Position numbers and translations under genes: made by a program. 64,000 nucleotides of DNA from Acidobacteriota bacterium. GTDB lineage: Bacteria > Acidobacteriota > Terriglobia > UBA7540. Within the stretch, counting starts at the first letter, position 1. Every line of letters begins with the position of its first letter. Positions 1 to 8,353 of this stretch are shown here, one piece after another. Under the pieces are notes generated by a model. The model had not been told where the DNA came from. It did no database searches and was given only the letters and a program-made list of their open reading frames with translations. The stretch lies in contig JAKAWG010000017.1 of the NCBI GenBank assembly GCA_021817045.1, forward strand, positions 1 to 64,000, in the 5' to 3' direction.

Positions 1-1
1 C

Positions 2-325
2 GTGTCCAATGTCGCGACTGGTGAATCCGACAACGTAGACTATTACCAAGACTTCAATTCGAATTACGGGGAGACGGGAAGCTGGAACGGCACGGCCGGC
101 ATAAATATTAGCGCTTCCGCGCCGTCTGGGAACTGCACGGCTGGCACAGACTCGATGACAAGCAGTGCTGCCCCTGGCGTGGGTTGGTGGGATACCTCAA
201 ACAACACGCTGTACGTCTGCAATCCAACGAACACCTGGACGGCTTACTATACGCCTTACACGTACCCGCACCCGCTGACACAGGCAGTTGACCCGCCGAC
301 GGACCTCTCGGCTACTCCTCATTGA
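2..325 (+). CDS. C-terminal end of a secreted-type protein (5' partial)
   Basis: The reading frame is open from the window edge and stops at TGA 323-325, so only the last 107 residues are present and the GTG at base 2 is probably not the start. The visible part is rich in Asn, Gly, Thr, Ser, Trp and Tyr ('NSNYGETGSWNGTAGI', 'GWWDTSNNTLYVCNPTNTW') and ends with 'YTYPHPLTQ' followed by 'PPTDLSA'. This composition, with aromatic residues spaced along short polar repeats, is what extracellular parallel beta-helix or similar repetitive surface proteins show near their C-terminus. No catalytic motif is visible. The protein is on the opposite strand from the adjoining exopolysaccharide cluster and probably belongs to a different transcription unit. 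Family assignment is inference only. Confidence 0.5.
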   Translation: MSNVATGESDNVDYYQDFNSNYGETGSWNGTAGINISASAPSGNCTAGTDSMTSSAAPGVGWWDTSNNTLYVCNPTNTWTAYYTPYTYPHPLTQAVDPPTDLSATPH

Positions 326-364
326 GCAGCCAATTGAGGGGTAGCTGGCGAGGGAGGACTAATT

Positions 365-500
365 ATTGGCGATTGGCAGTTGATGATTGTCAATCAAAGA
401 GAGCGACCCAGCCGCAGAGCAAGCTTTCAGCCGTCGGTCATCAGCAATCGGCTTTCAGTGGCCAGCAATCAAAAATCAGCAACCTAAAATCCGGGCGCCA
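365..500. repeat. Degenerate dispersed repeat of the 'cagcaatc' type
   Basis: This noncoding stretch contains several imperfect copies of short units such as 'gattggcag', 'gtcatcagcaatcgg' and 'gccagcaatcaaaaatcagc'. Very similar runs occur at 10840-10945. The 3' end of the frameshifted methyltransferase frame on the minus strand reads through this repeat. Confidence 0.6.
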
Positions 501-1326
501 CTCACACGTAGCATACGGCAACAAAGTCAGGAGCCATTGACCGGTCATCGCCGTACGCAACGGGCACTCCCTGGTCAGCCAGCGGCTTCGGTCCTCGTAG
601 ATAAAAAGCTGGTATCTCTCAGGGAACGTGCCGGAGGCGTGGACCAAGAGCCGGCTGAAGAATTCCTCGTATCTTCGGAAATAGTCCAAGCCTGGCGCGC
701 GCACGTGGCCGGCTTCCTGCGGGTTCGGCGATGGGTACTCAATTGTCCGGCTGCACACGATCGGTACCGGCAGGATCGCTATGCCGCCCGGTCGCAGCAC
801 TCTCCGGATCTCACTTATCGCTTGTATGTCTTCCCGGATGTGCTCGAGCACATGAGAGGCAAACACAGGTCATAGCTTCCGTCCGCGACCGGCAGCTTCC
901 GGACGTCTGCCGCGTGGTCCACACCTTTCATGAACAGGTCTGCGGTTTCGTAGGCCAGAAACTTCTGCGAGAGCGCCTTCGTCAAGACCTTCTCCGGAGC
1001 GAAGTGCAGCATCTTCATGGCGTCCGCATCGATCTCGCCGAGAAGGTCCTTGACTACGAGATACTGCAAACGATGCCTCTCCAGCGCCCCGCAGCTTGGA
1101 CATACAGCATGCACGCGCTTCCCCGCGAATGAACTCACGTCGGCAAAAGGCCCTCATAGCCGCATATCGGACACTCAAACCGCTCTTTGCCGCGATTCAG
1201 AATGCGGAAAAGGGGCGCGGGCGGCCGGAGCTTTGCCTTAATCCGCCGTTGAAGCTGAGCTGCTTGTGGCACCGTCATGGGCTGCAGACATCTTCTCTCT
1301 CTACGCGCTTCCGATGGCCCAGGCAT
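441..1326 (-). pseudogene. Frameshifted SAM-dependent methyltransferase with N-terminal zinc-ribbon-like CxxC pairs
   Basis: One class I methyltransferase is spread over three reading frames. The first frame (1326 to 1135) ends with 'FECPICGYEGLLP'. The second (1138 to 815) begins 'VSSFAGKRVHAVCPSCG' and continues 'ALERHRLQYLVV' up to 'VADGSYD'. The third (866 to 441) resumes with 'FASHVLEHIREDIQAI' and 'LRPGG'. Joined, they give a CxxC...CxxC ribbon, the SAM-binding region and the post-II 'SHVLEH' and 'LRPGG' motifs in the right order, so two one-base shifts are needed, near 1136 and near 860. The extreme C-terminus is read out of a dispersed repeat. It lies downstream of the tRNA-Thr-like gene at the end of the polysaccharide cluster. 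It is either a decayed gene or a sequence with two indel errors. The start may be the internal Met beginning 'MTVPQAAQ' rather than 1326. Confidence 0.75.
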
Positions 1327-1332
1327 CTGCGT

Positions 1333-1407
1333 TGGAGCCGGCGGGAGGAGTTGAACGCTCCATTGGCCGATTACGGATCGGCTGCTCTACCGTTGAGCTA
1401 CACCGGC
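1333..1407 (-). tRNA. tRNA-Thr(CGT)-like gene with encoded CCA
   Basis: Read on the minus strand, the acceptor arms GCCGGTG and CGCCGGC pair over seven bases, followed by discriminator T and an encoded CCA. The D-arm is GCTC/GAGC. The anticodon stem GCCGA/TCGGC closes a seven-base loop TCCGTAA, which places CGT at the anticodon (Thr). Two departures from a canonical cloverleaf are visible. The base before the anticodon is C instead of the near-invariant T33. The T-stem reads GGAGCG where GGAGG would pair perfectly with CCTCC, implying one extra C. The gene may therefore be decayed or carry an indel error. Its 5' end overlaps the last 21 bases of the GNAT-like CDS. Confidence 0.8.
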
Positions 1408-2382
1408 TTCCGGGCAGGTCAGACCAAGCCACGTCTTTCGCAGCCAGAGCCATGCGCCGATGACTTTGGCGGGGAAAAGGCCGATCAGGCCTCGATAGAG
1501 GCTCAGCCTCACGTAGACCGTGCCCCTGACCGTCAGGGGCACGTAGTACCGAGGGACGAGGAATTCTTCAAACCCATTGCGAATCTTGAACTCGCGTAAA
1601 GAGTCGCCGCGCTTATTACCGTAGTTGAGCTGGCCATAAACCAAGTAAGGAATTCTTTCTTCCTCGCACAATTGGACCGCGCGGGCAATCAGCGCATTCG
1701 CGGGGCGCTTGTCGTAATGGCTGGGCTTCGTGAGGGTGTTGAGAACGGAGGCGAAGGCACCGCACCGCACCAGCTTCAAGAAGCCGACTAACTCCGCTCC
1801 AGCATGAGCACAGATGAAGCTACTCCTCTCTGAGTAATCCGTCTGGTCCCTCCAGACCTCCTCAAGGCTCTTTCCGTAATGACGTGCCCGCCTTCCCTGT
1901 ACTATCGGGCACTCGTCGTTCACGCTCATAATGCCGCACACAAGGTCGGCGTCCAACGACCTGACCGAAACAGTCAGACCGCGTCTCTGCGCGCGGCGGA
2001 CGTTCTTTCGCGTTTCCTGCGGCAGCGCCTTCCACCATTCCTGGTGTGAGTGGACCCGTACCGCAGCTATGCTGCGCCGCTCGACCGGGAATGGGTACCT
2101 TGTATCGGTGTTCGGGAGGTGCTGAGCAAACGTAAAGACGTCCGCCAGCCGGCCGCCGATTCGGTGGATCTTGAGCACCTGCACCCATAGATCCGGGCGT
2201 TCGATCTCGCCGGGCGTCCAGTCCTCCTGATGAACCGCCGCAACTCTGGCCCAGCCGCCCTGCAGAAATACGGTTCTCGACCCGAAGGCAAGAGCCGGGA
2301 CGTTAACCCAGCGACCCGCGGCCGAGACCTGGACCTGGGCTTCGGTAGGTTCGAGAGCAGCAACCGCGCTTACGCTGACCAT
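1387..2382 (-). CDS. GNAT/FemAB-like acyltransferase family protein, copy 1
   Basis: This 331-residue protein resembles the acyl-transferase-fold proteins (GNAT, FemAB-like) often found in exopolysaccharide loci. They are presumed to transfer an acyl or aminoacyl group to a sugar or lipid-linked intermediate, but the substrate here is unknown. Visible marks are a basic helix 'ETRKNVRRAQRRG', the conserved 'QGRRARHYGKSL' and a late block 'NYGNKRGDSLREFKIRNGF' followed by 'PRYYVPL'. The same blocks occur in the neighbouring gene, so the two are tandem paralogues. Its ATG (2380-2382) overlaps the end of the upstream paralogue by 13 bases, suggesting translational coupling. The last residues (about 'PEAGVAQR') and the TAG stop are read from the 5' half of the tRNA-Thr-like gene, so the ancestral C-terminus was probably a little shorter. 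Confidence 0.7.
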   Translation of the reverse strand: MVSVSAVAALEPTEAQVQVSAAGRWVNVPALAFGSRTVFLQGGWARVAAVHQEDWTPGEIERPDLWVQVLKIHRIGGRLADVFTFAQHLPNTDTRYPFPVERRSIAAVRVHSHQEWWKALPQETRKNVRRAQRRGLTVSVRSLDADLVCGIMSVNDECPIVQGRRARHYGKSLEEVWRDQTDYSERSSFICAHAGAELVGFLKLVRCGAFASVLNTLTKPSHYDKRPANALIARAVQLCEEERIPYLVYGQLNYGNKRGDSLREFKIRNGFEEFLVPRYYVPLTVRGTVYVRLSLYRGLIGLFPAKVIGAWLWLRKTWLGLTCPEAGVAQR

Positions 2383-3245
2383 ATCAAAGCCACCCGCCGC
2401 AATCTCCGGTATGTGACGGCAAGTGGCGCCGGCACCCAGTCGAAGACTCCTCTTTGCAAACCCAAGCGTAATGCCACGCGCCCGACCGCAGTCAGCGGGA
2501 CGCAGTACCTTGGCAGGTCGAACTTTTGAAAGCCGCTGCGCAGCTTGAACTCAGCAAGGCTGTCACTGTGTCTTCGTCCATACGAGAAGTTCGCGTACCA
2601 GAGGTACTTGATTTGCCGCTCAGCGCAGCAGCGAACGGCTTGCGCTAACAGCGCGTTGGTAGGCGCCTTGTCCCGATGCTGGATCATGGAGAGGATGTGC
2701 ATCAGCCCTCCTTGGCCCCATTGCTCATCGGCGACAAGCTTCGCAAAGCCAATAAGGGTATCTCTGAGATACGCCCCGATGAAGATACTCCGATCAGGGA
2801 ACGTTGACTTCATTCTCCGCAGTGCATCAAGGCTTTTTCCGTAATGCGGAAACCGCCGGCCCTGGCGGATCGGCGACTCATTGTAAATCGCGTGGATGCC
2901 GTGGAGGAGGGCGTCGTCAAGGGGAACCTCACGGATCACAACGCCTTTTTTCTCTGCCGGTTTGGCCTTGTTCAGGGCCTTGAACCCTATCTGCTGGTTC
3001 CACCAATGCTCGAACGTGGATACGGGCAGCACTGCGAAATTGTCGTGCACCATAGGATAGCCGTAACCCCGGGATATTTCGGCGAGCCTCGGTATGAATG
3101 TGTAGAGGTCAGCCTTCAACTCCGACCTGCGGAGCGCCTGGACCGCCGAGATGGGATCCTCTATAAACTGGAAGCCCTCGCCGTCGAGGTAGGCGGTCCG
3201 GATTATCCTTCCCCTGATTTTGATTTCCCTGCCGCAGACTTCCAT
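2370..3245 (-). CDS. GNAT/FemAB-like acyltransferase family protein, copy 2
   Basis: This 291-residue protein is a tandem paralogue of the next gene downstream and shares 'QGRRFPHYGKSLDAL', 'DRSIFIGAYL', 'APTNALLAQAVRCC' and 'SDSLAEFKLRSGF' followed by 'PRYCVPL'. The N-terminal part ('EVCGREIKIRGRIIRTAYLD') forms a short beta-rich segment before the acyltransferase-like core. No signal peptide or membrane helix is apparent, so it is expected in the cytoplasm, acting on activated or lipid-linked sugars. The ATG at 3243-3245 is 76 bases downstream of the FkbM gene. The family is inferred from motif layout. The donor and acceptor cannot be read from the sequence. Confidence 0.7.
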   Translation of the reverse strand: MEVCGREIKIRGRIIRTAYLDGEGFQFIEDPISAVQALRRSELKADLYTFIPRLAEISRGYGYPMVHDNFAVLPVSTFEHWWNQQIGFKALNKAKPAEKKGVVIREVPLDDALLHGIHAIYNESPIRQGRRFPHYGKSLDALRRMKSTFPDRSIFIGAYLRDTLIGFAKLVADEQWGQGGLMHILSMIQHRDKAPTNALLAQAVRCCAERQIKYLWYANFSYGRRHSDSLAEFKLRSGFQKFDLPRYCVPLTAVGRVALRLGLQRGVFDWVPAPLAVTYRRLRRVALIWSA

Positions 3246-3321
3246 GGTTGGTTAATTGTCTCTAGGGGCCACCCGCCTGGATAGGAGCACGCAAGGGAGC
3301 ATCCCCCTGCGGGAATCAACT

Positions 3322-4203
3322 CTAGCCTTGCGCCGGGGTCCGGGCGGCGTAGGTCGTCAAGATATGGTTCGTGGGCAAGCTCTGATTCAGCCCGTACACA
3401 TAATCTCGCACGTTGCACCGTCCGTCAGATTCACGAAGGGAAATGAGAAAGCGGTTCTGCTTGAGAAAGGCAATGACATCTGACTTCGTTCTGAGCTCGC
3501 TTGAGCCGCCCCCATCCGCAAGGAAGTCATGGCACGATATGCAAACATTCCTGGTCTTCCCCGCCATTTCCCGCATCCCGGGGAGCGCGAGCCTCTCAGC
3601 GCCCTCAATGTTCATCTTGAGGAAGTCTACGCGAGATAGCCCAAGTGAGAGGAAAATGTGATCCAGCGTCGTGCATGGCACTCGAAGCCCCGAAACCGCT
3701 CCCATGATGCCATTTGCTTCATGTTCGGGCGAATCGCTGAGTAGCACTTCTCCCTCTCGGTCGGCCACCGCCGCGTGGATGGGCGTGACATTTTCCAATC
3801 GATTTTCCGCACACACCCTAGACAGACAGCGGAAGACTGCGGGGTGGGCCTCTATCGATATGACGCGGCCGGACCTGCCGACGAGCTTCGAAAAGGTGTA
3901 TGTCTCCCATCCCGTCCCCGCGCCAACGTCCACAATCGTATCTCCCCCTTTGGGAAGATACTGGTACATGAATAAATCACGGGTCAGCCTTTCAATTCGT
4001 TCAGGCGTCCAAAGGGTCAACCTCGGCTCAACAAGCGTCCGCGATGGGAATTTCTGAACCCACTCGCCGTCATAGGACACCCGGCATACCTTTTCTGCCC
4101 GGACGGTTGCAATGGTGGTAGCCAACAGTGCCAGGGAGGGACGAAGCCCGGATCTGTTGAGTAACCTGTACAGCCCGTGCTTCAATTTTTTTCTGATCTT
4201 CAA
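3322..4203 (-). CDS. FkbM-family SAM-dependent methyltransferase
   Basis: This 293-residue class I methyltransferase of the FkbM family typically O-methylates a sugar or polyketide hydroxyl. The SAM-binding motif I is clear at about residue 90 ('DTIVDVGAGTGWETYTFSK'), the acidic residue of motif II follows in 'RVISIEAHP', and the FkbM hallmark 'FLKMNIEGAE' lies near 195. A short basic, hydrophobic N-terminus ('KIRKKLKHGLYRLLNRSGL') precedes the core. In this cluster it most likely methylates a residue of the secreted polysaccharide. Family assignment is firm; the acceptor is inferred from context. Confidence 0.85.
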   Translation of the reverse strand: MKIRKKLKHGLYRLLNRSGLRPSLALLATTIATVRAEKVCRVSYDGEWVQKFPSRTLVEPRLTLWTPERIERLTRDLFMYQYLPKGGDTIVDVGAGTGWETYTFSKLVGRSGRVISIEAHPAVFRCLSRVCAENRLENVTPIHAAVADREGEVLLSDSPEHEANGIMGAVSGLRVPCTTLDHIFLSLGLSRVDFLKMNIEGAERLALPGMREMAGKTRNVCISCHDFLADGGGSSELRTKSDVIAFLKQNRFLISLRESDGRCNVRDYVYGLNQSLPTNHILTTYAARTPAQG

Positions 4204-4306
4204 GATTTCACCTGGCCTTGCTCGTCCGCCGGCGCGTGCTACGTCCGCGAGATCGGACGCGACGAAAAATTCATCTTGATTGATCTAGCCGGCGTGGGAC
4301 CGTGGT

Positions 4307-5728
4307 TTACGGTTCTCCAACCAGGTCGGGCTCGGGTCGAGGCGCGTCCACTTCCCAAGGGGGGCGTTCAGCGAACTCCTGGTACGGGTCCGACGCGGTC
4401 CCGGCGAAGTTGATCGCACGGTTCGCAGCGACAATCGCCAGGAGCAGAAAAAACCATGCGGGACCAAGCATCCGAAAGCCGGCCTCGCCTATGTTGTAGG
4501 TCACCGCAGAGACGACGTAAGCTACCAGCAGAGCACCGAGCGCCGGATCGCGGCGAAAGGCGTGGACCGCCCTCCGGTACCCTTGAACTAGAATCAAGGC
4601 GATCAGGCCAACGCCAATCCAACCCAGGTTCAAGTACATTTCGACATAGCCGTTGTGCGCCTCGTTAGTCATTGAGATCCCCCCATGCATGGCGTAAAAC
4701 TTCGCGACGCGAGGTCCGCACCAGAAGGTTTCGAAACCGGCGCCGCCGATTGAGTTAGGACACATCGGAATCAGCATCCTCCAGATTTCCGTTCGTCCGG
4801 TAAGGTCAGGCTTTCTTCCCAGCGCCCTTGTAACGTCAGCTTCGCCGCCGAGGAGCATAGCGAGGCCACCGACTAGCAATAGCGTCAGGACCAGCGCATG
4901 CACGGCTCTGGGGCGCGCTCTGAAAAACTGGAGAGCGAGGACAAGCATCAAGCCCGCTCCGAGAAGGAAGGAAGCGCCGGAGGTGGCGGAGTGCGCCGTA
5001 AACAACACGTCGACGCCAAAGGCAAGCAGTGTGCCTTGGGCCAGCAGATGCCGACGTCGATTGGGCAGATTCTTGTCCCGCAGGAGGCTAAGGACCTGCC
5101 ATAGCGCTCCGAGCGTGACAACGTAGGCTAACACGCCTAGGGAGTTTTTGTTGGTAGTCACTCCGGTGTTCACTACACCACCGCCCCATTCGTCGAAGCC
5201 GCGGCCAAGATATGGGTAGTACTTGATCAAAAGGATCGAAACGGGCAGCACGACAAAGCCCAGGCGCGAAAACAGGCGCCGAAGCGCTGCAGCCGGCTGA
5301 GCGTCCGTGGCCACAACCAGCACCATGATCACGTCACCCAAAGCCCTGACCCACCGCTTGAGGCCCCACGCGGGATAATCCGACCAGGAAAGGCTGATTA
5401 AGGCGAAGGCGAAGTAAAGCACGATCGGCCAACTTGCCTTAAGCACGGCAACTGCATCTTTGCGCCGGCGGAGGAGAACCACAAATCCCGCGAGCATCAA
5501 GCTGCCGGCAATTGCCTGGTCTAGCCGGCTCTCCGGTGGGAGCTGGCCCGGGATCTCCGGCCCGGGGCCCAATCCCAGCCAGGCGGAGACGGACCGCGAT
5601 CCGTTAATCCCCAGCCAGACCACCGCCAGCCATAGGGCTTTCGACGGGCGCGCGGTTTTGTCGCGGTCGAGGTAGAAAAGACCGCAGATACCGATCGCAT
5701 AGAGCAGAGCTGCTATTGAGGGATTCAC
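4307..5728 (-). CDS. O-antigen ligase / polymerase family (Wzy_C-like) integral membrane protein
   Basis: This 473-residue protein has about ten to twelve hydrophobic segments. The large periplasmic loop of the O-antigen ligase family is followed by 'TNEAHNGYVEMYLNLGWIG', which carries the characteristic His-Asn of the family. A conserved Arg-containing stretch ('GRKPDLTGRTEIWRMLI') precedes it. Members either ligate undecaprenyl-linked glycan to an acceptor or act as polysaccharide polymerase. With no other Wzy candidate in the cluster, this is the best candidate for polymerisation of the repeat unit. The start is GTG at 5726-5728, 15 bases after the GT39-like gene. The C-terminal tail of about 50 residues is hydrophilic and proline-rich. 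Confidence 0.85.
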   Translation of the reverse strand: MNPSIAALLYAIGICGLFYLDRDKTARPSKALWLAVVWLGINGSRSVSAWLGLGPGPEIPGQLPPESRLDQAIAGSLMLAGFVVLLRRRKDAVAVLKASWPIVLYFAFALISLSWSDYPAWGLKRWVRALGDVIMVLVVATDAQPAAALRRLFSRLGFVVLPVSILLIKYYPYLGRGFDEWGGGVVNTGVTTNKNSLGVLAYVVTLGALWQVLSLLRDKNLPNRRRHLLAQGTLLAFGVDVLFTAHSATSGASFLLGAGLMLVLALQFFRARPRAVHALVLTLLLVGGLAMLLGGEADVTRALGRKPDLTGRTEIWRMLIPMCPNSIGGAGFETFWCGPRVAKFYAMHGGISMTNEAHNGYVEMYLNLGWIGVGLIALILVQGYRRAVHAFRRDPALGALLVAYVVSAVTYNIGEAGFRMLGPAWFFLLLAIVAANRAINFAGTASDPYQEFAERPPWEVDAPRPEPDLVGEP

Positions 5729-5743
5729 GTTATCGAACAGCGG

Positions 5744-7162
5744 TTAGTGGTCAGTGGTTTGTGCCGGAGGCTCCCCAACCTCCAACTCCTTACGCCAAGC
5801 CTGTAGTTCCCGCAACGCCCAGACAAGGAAAGCGGCGGCAAAGATCGTGACGAACGGAACTACCATCGTGCTGTGGCGCGCGTGCGCGATGATGGGGGCC
5901 TGAATCGCCGGGATGTAAAGGATGTACAGCAGAACTATGGCCGCGTTGCGCAAGACGTTTTTCTTCCACAAAATCACAACGCCTGCGAGAGCCAGTAAAA
6001 GCAGGGGCGCCTGCAGAAGCATGTTCAACTCCACCGACCGCGGTGTTTTGCCGAGAAACCAAAAGTTGAAGAAGAAGTTTTTTGCGCCACAAGCCGCCAG
6101 GAGCCGCGGATGGCTGCGATACTGGTCTGAAACGCCCTTGAGGAGAGCCCTGTCGAACTCCAACTCGCCCTGCGGCGTGTAAAACAGTTGGTAATACGGA
6201 CCCACAAACGGAATCCCAAGCCGCCTGGCGATTCGTACCCGTTCGAGCCCGGCTGCCGTTTGCGCCACAAAGAAGGGCTCAGCAGGCGAGGCATGCTCAC
6301 AAGTATACAGCCCCTCCTGCGCCGCCACACCGGCAACGGTGGCGCTTGGGACCAGTTCATGCACCAGAATATAGTTGCGAATGATCCACGGCGACATTAC
6401 CGCGACACTTCCGAGCACGACCACAGCCGTTCTTAGCGCAGCTTTCCTCCGCTCAGCCCAATCCCTGGCGTTAAAGAGGAGATAACCCAGTAGCAGAACC
6501 GGAAACAGAAGCACTTCGCTCCGTACCATCACCGCCACGCCCAGGAGCAAGCCGGCCGCGCCGTAACGCCACAGGCTGCCTTTCTTCACCGCATCATGAA
6601 GCGCGAGCATGAACAGCATCACGGTGAATACGCAGGGGATTTCAACGCCAGCGTGTGCCTCATCCACGAGAATGCCCGGATAAAGCAAGAATAGAAGCGC
6701 CGCTACCATGGCGGTCGTCACGTCGCCAGTGATTTTTCGCGTAAGCCGGAGCAGCATTAACGCGGCCCCAAAGGCAAGGATGACGCAGGCTGCGCGGGCC
6801 TGCTGGATACCATACCCTCCGAACTCAAAGACCGCCGCGAGAAGCAGCGGATAGCCCGGCTCCCGAAGCATGGTCTTGCTCATGCCGGGCACGACACGGT
6901 ATCCGTTTCCCTGATCCAGGTTCCTTGCTATCAAGTTGTAGAGGTCCCCCCAGCCCAAGTTGTACTCCGGCGCCATCCTCCTGGCCACGCTCGGCAATCC
7001 CACGAGCACTATGGCGGCGTTCACCAGGAAAGCGGCGAGAAGGATCAGAAATACGGTCTTCCGCTTCGGAGAAGCAGATACAGGAGTAACGACGCGGCCC
7101 GTCACTTCGGTGTGGTCCGGGTCCGGTTGGGTCGCTGCCAAATGCTGAGTCTCAGGCATCAT
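5744..7162 (-). CDS. Glycosyltransferase family 39-like membrane protein
   Basis: This 472-residue polytopic protein has an N-terminal cytoplasmic stretch and roughly eleven hydrophobic helices. The 'MLREPGYPLLLAAVF' block after the first periplasmic loop and 'VDEAHAGVEIPCVF' are typical of GT-C enzymes of the ArnT/PMT type, which use a polyprenyl-phosphate sugar donor on the outer face of the inner membrane. It sits between the GT2-GtrA fusion and the ligase with 15-18 base gaps, so the three are probably one transcript. The GT2-GtrA protein could supply the lipid-linked donor that this enzyme uses. The sugar and acceptor are unknown. Confidence 0.8.
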   Translation of the reverse strand: MMPETQHLAATQPDPDHTEVTGRVVTPVSASPKRKTVFLILLAAFLVNAAIVLVGLPSVARRMAPEYNLGWGDLYNLIARNLDQGNGYRVVPGMSKTMLREPGYPLLLAAVFEFGGYGIQQARAACVILAFGAALMLLRLTRKITGDVTTAMVAALLFLLYPGILVDEAHAGVEIPCVFTVMLFMLALHDAVKKGSLWRYGAAGLLLGVAVMVRSEVLLFPVLLLGYLLFNARDWAERRKAALRTAVVVLGSVAVMSPWIIRNYILVHELVPSATVAGVAAQEGLYTCEHASPAEPFFVAQTAAGLERVRIARRLGIPFVGPYYQLFYTPQGELEFDRALLKGVSDQYRSHPRLLAACGAKNFFFNFWFLGKTPRSVELNMLLQAPLLLLALAGVVILWKKNVLRNAAIVLLYILYIPAIQAPIIAHARHSTMVVPFVTIFAAAFLVWALRELQAWRKELEVGEPPAQTTDH

Positions 7163-7180
7163 CTTGTCACTCCGCCCGCG

Positions 7181-8353
7181 CTAGCTGTCAGATTTTCGCG
7201 AGTACTTCTTCCACGTGTAAGTCGCTGTCATCCCGTAGTTCCAAACTGCCCCAACGGCGATCCCTGCCAGAGCAGACACTTCCCAAAGGGTGTGCTGCTT
7301 AAACAGGTACGAGGCGACTCCGACGTTAGCAAGCGCACCGAGGGAGCATGTGAGTGTAAACGAGGCGAGACCTTTCAGCCACCGCCAGCCCTTCAGGCGC
7401 ATATCCCGATAGGTGAGTGCGTTGTTCAGGGTGAAGTTGCTCACCATGGCTGCGGCCGCGGCGCCAGCCTGGCCAACGACGAACGAGAGCGACATCGCCT
7501 GGAATAGCGCAGTCAGCACGGCGAAGTGGACGAACACTCCCAACCCACCAACCAGCGCAAAGGCGATAAATCGCGCGGGAACAACACCACCCGTAAACTT
7601 GTCCGCCAGCAGCATCAGGTAGCCCCACATTGCCTGGCTATCCAACTTGCTCTCTCCGGCATAGCGAGTGCGAAACTCGTAGGGTATTTCTTTTACTCGG
7701 GGCGGCGTGGGCGAGGAGGCGATCACATCCAGCAGGATCTTGAAGCCGATGCCCGAGAGGTTGCGCACCGAGAGTTCCAGAACCTCGCGCCGCAGCGCAA
7801 AGAAGCCACTCATCGGATCGGACAGATCGTGCTTGATTACGGCGCGGCTGACCCGCGTGGCGAGACGGCTCATTCTGGCTCGCGACATGTCCCAGGACCC
7901 AACGCCGCCGCCATCCGTGTACCGGCTCCCGACAACCACGTCCGCGTCACCGCCTTTGAGGAGCCCCAACATGCGGGGCAGCATTGTCTCATCGTGCTGG
8001 CAGTCTCCATCCATCACAGCGAGATATGGGGAGGAACTTGCCAGCATTCCTTCTATGCATGCCGAGGAGAGGCCACGCCTCCCGATTCTTTGCAGGCAGC
8101 GGACGCGCGGATTTTGCCGCGCGATTTCGCGGATGCACGCCGCGGTTCCATCGGTCGAATCATCATCGACGAAGATGACCTCCCAAGCCTCTCCTCGAAG
8201 GCAGTTCTCCAGCCGGTTCACAACCTCTGGCACGTTGTCTCGTTCGTTGAAGGTCGGCACGACTACGGCGAGCTCGGCCACCCGGCTCTCCTTTCCGCGC
8301 ATCGTGGCTACCGGCTCTACTAACTCTAGTCCTTTGCCCATATGCTCATACAC
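7181..8353 (-). CDS. GT2 glycosyltransferase fused to a GtrA-like membrane domain
   Basis: The N-terminal part (about residues 25-250) is a GT2 catalytic domain of the dolichyl-phosphate-mannose synthase type, with 'VVVPTFNERDNVPEVV', 'VIFVDDDSTDGTAA' and 'VMDGDCQHDE'. From about residue 260 there are four hydrophobic helices beginning 'FIAFALVGGLGVFVHFAV', a GtrA-like domain. GtrA proteins are thought to flip or support polyprenyl-phosphate-linked sugars, so the fusion would make and perhaps translocate a lipid-phosphate sugar. The immediately following GT39-like gene is a plausible user. The start is uncertain: GTG at 8353 or ATG at 8341. A 466-base gap separates it from AsnB, so a separate promoter is possible. 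Confidence 0.85.
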   Translation of the reverse strand: MYEHMGKGLELVEPVATMRGKESRVAELAVVVPTFNERDNVPEVVNRLENCLRGEAWEVIFVDDDSTDGTAACIREIARQNPRVRCLQRIGRRGLSSACIEGMLASSSPYLAVMDGDCQHDETMLPRMLGLLKGGDADVVVGSRYTDGGGVGSWDMSRARMSRLATRVSRAVIKHDLSDPMSGFFALRREVLELSVRNLSGIGFKILLDVIASSPTPPRVKEIPYEFRTRYAGESKLDSQAMWGYLMLLADKFTGGVVPARFIAFALVGGLGVFVHFAVLTALFQAMSLSFVVGQAGAAAAAMVSNFTLNNALTYRDMRLKGWRWLKGLASFTLTCSLGALANVGVASYLFKQHTLWEVSALAGIAVGAVWNYGMTATYTWKKYSRKSDS

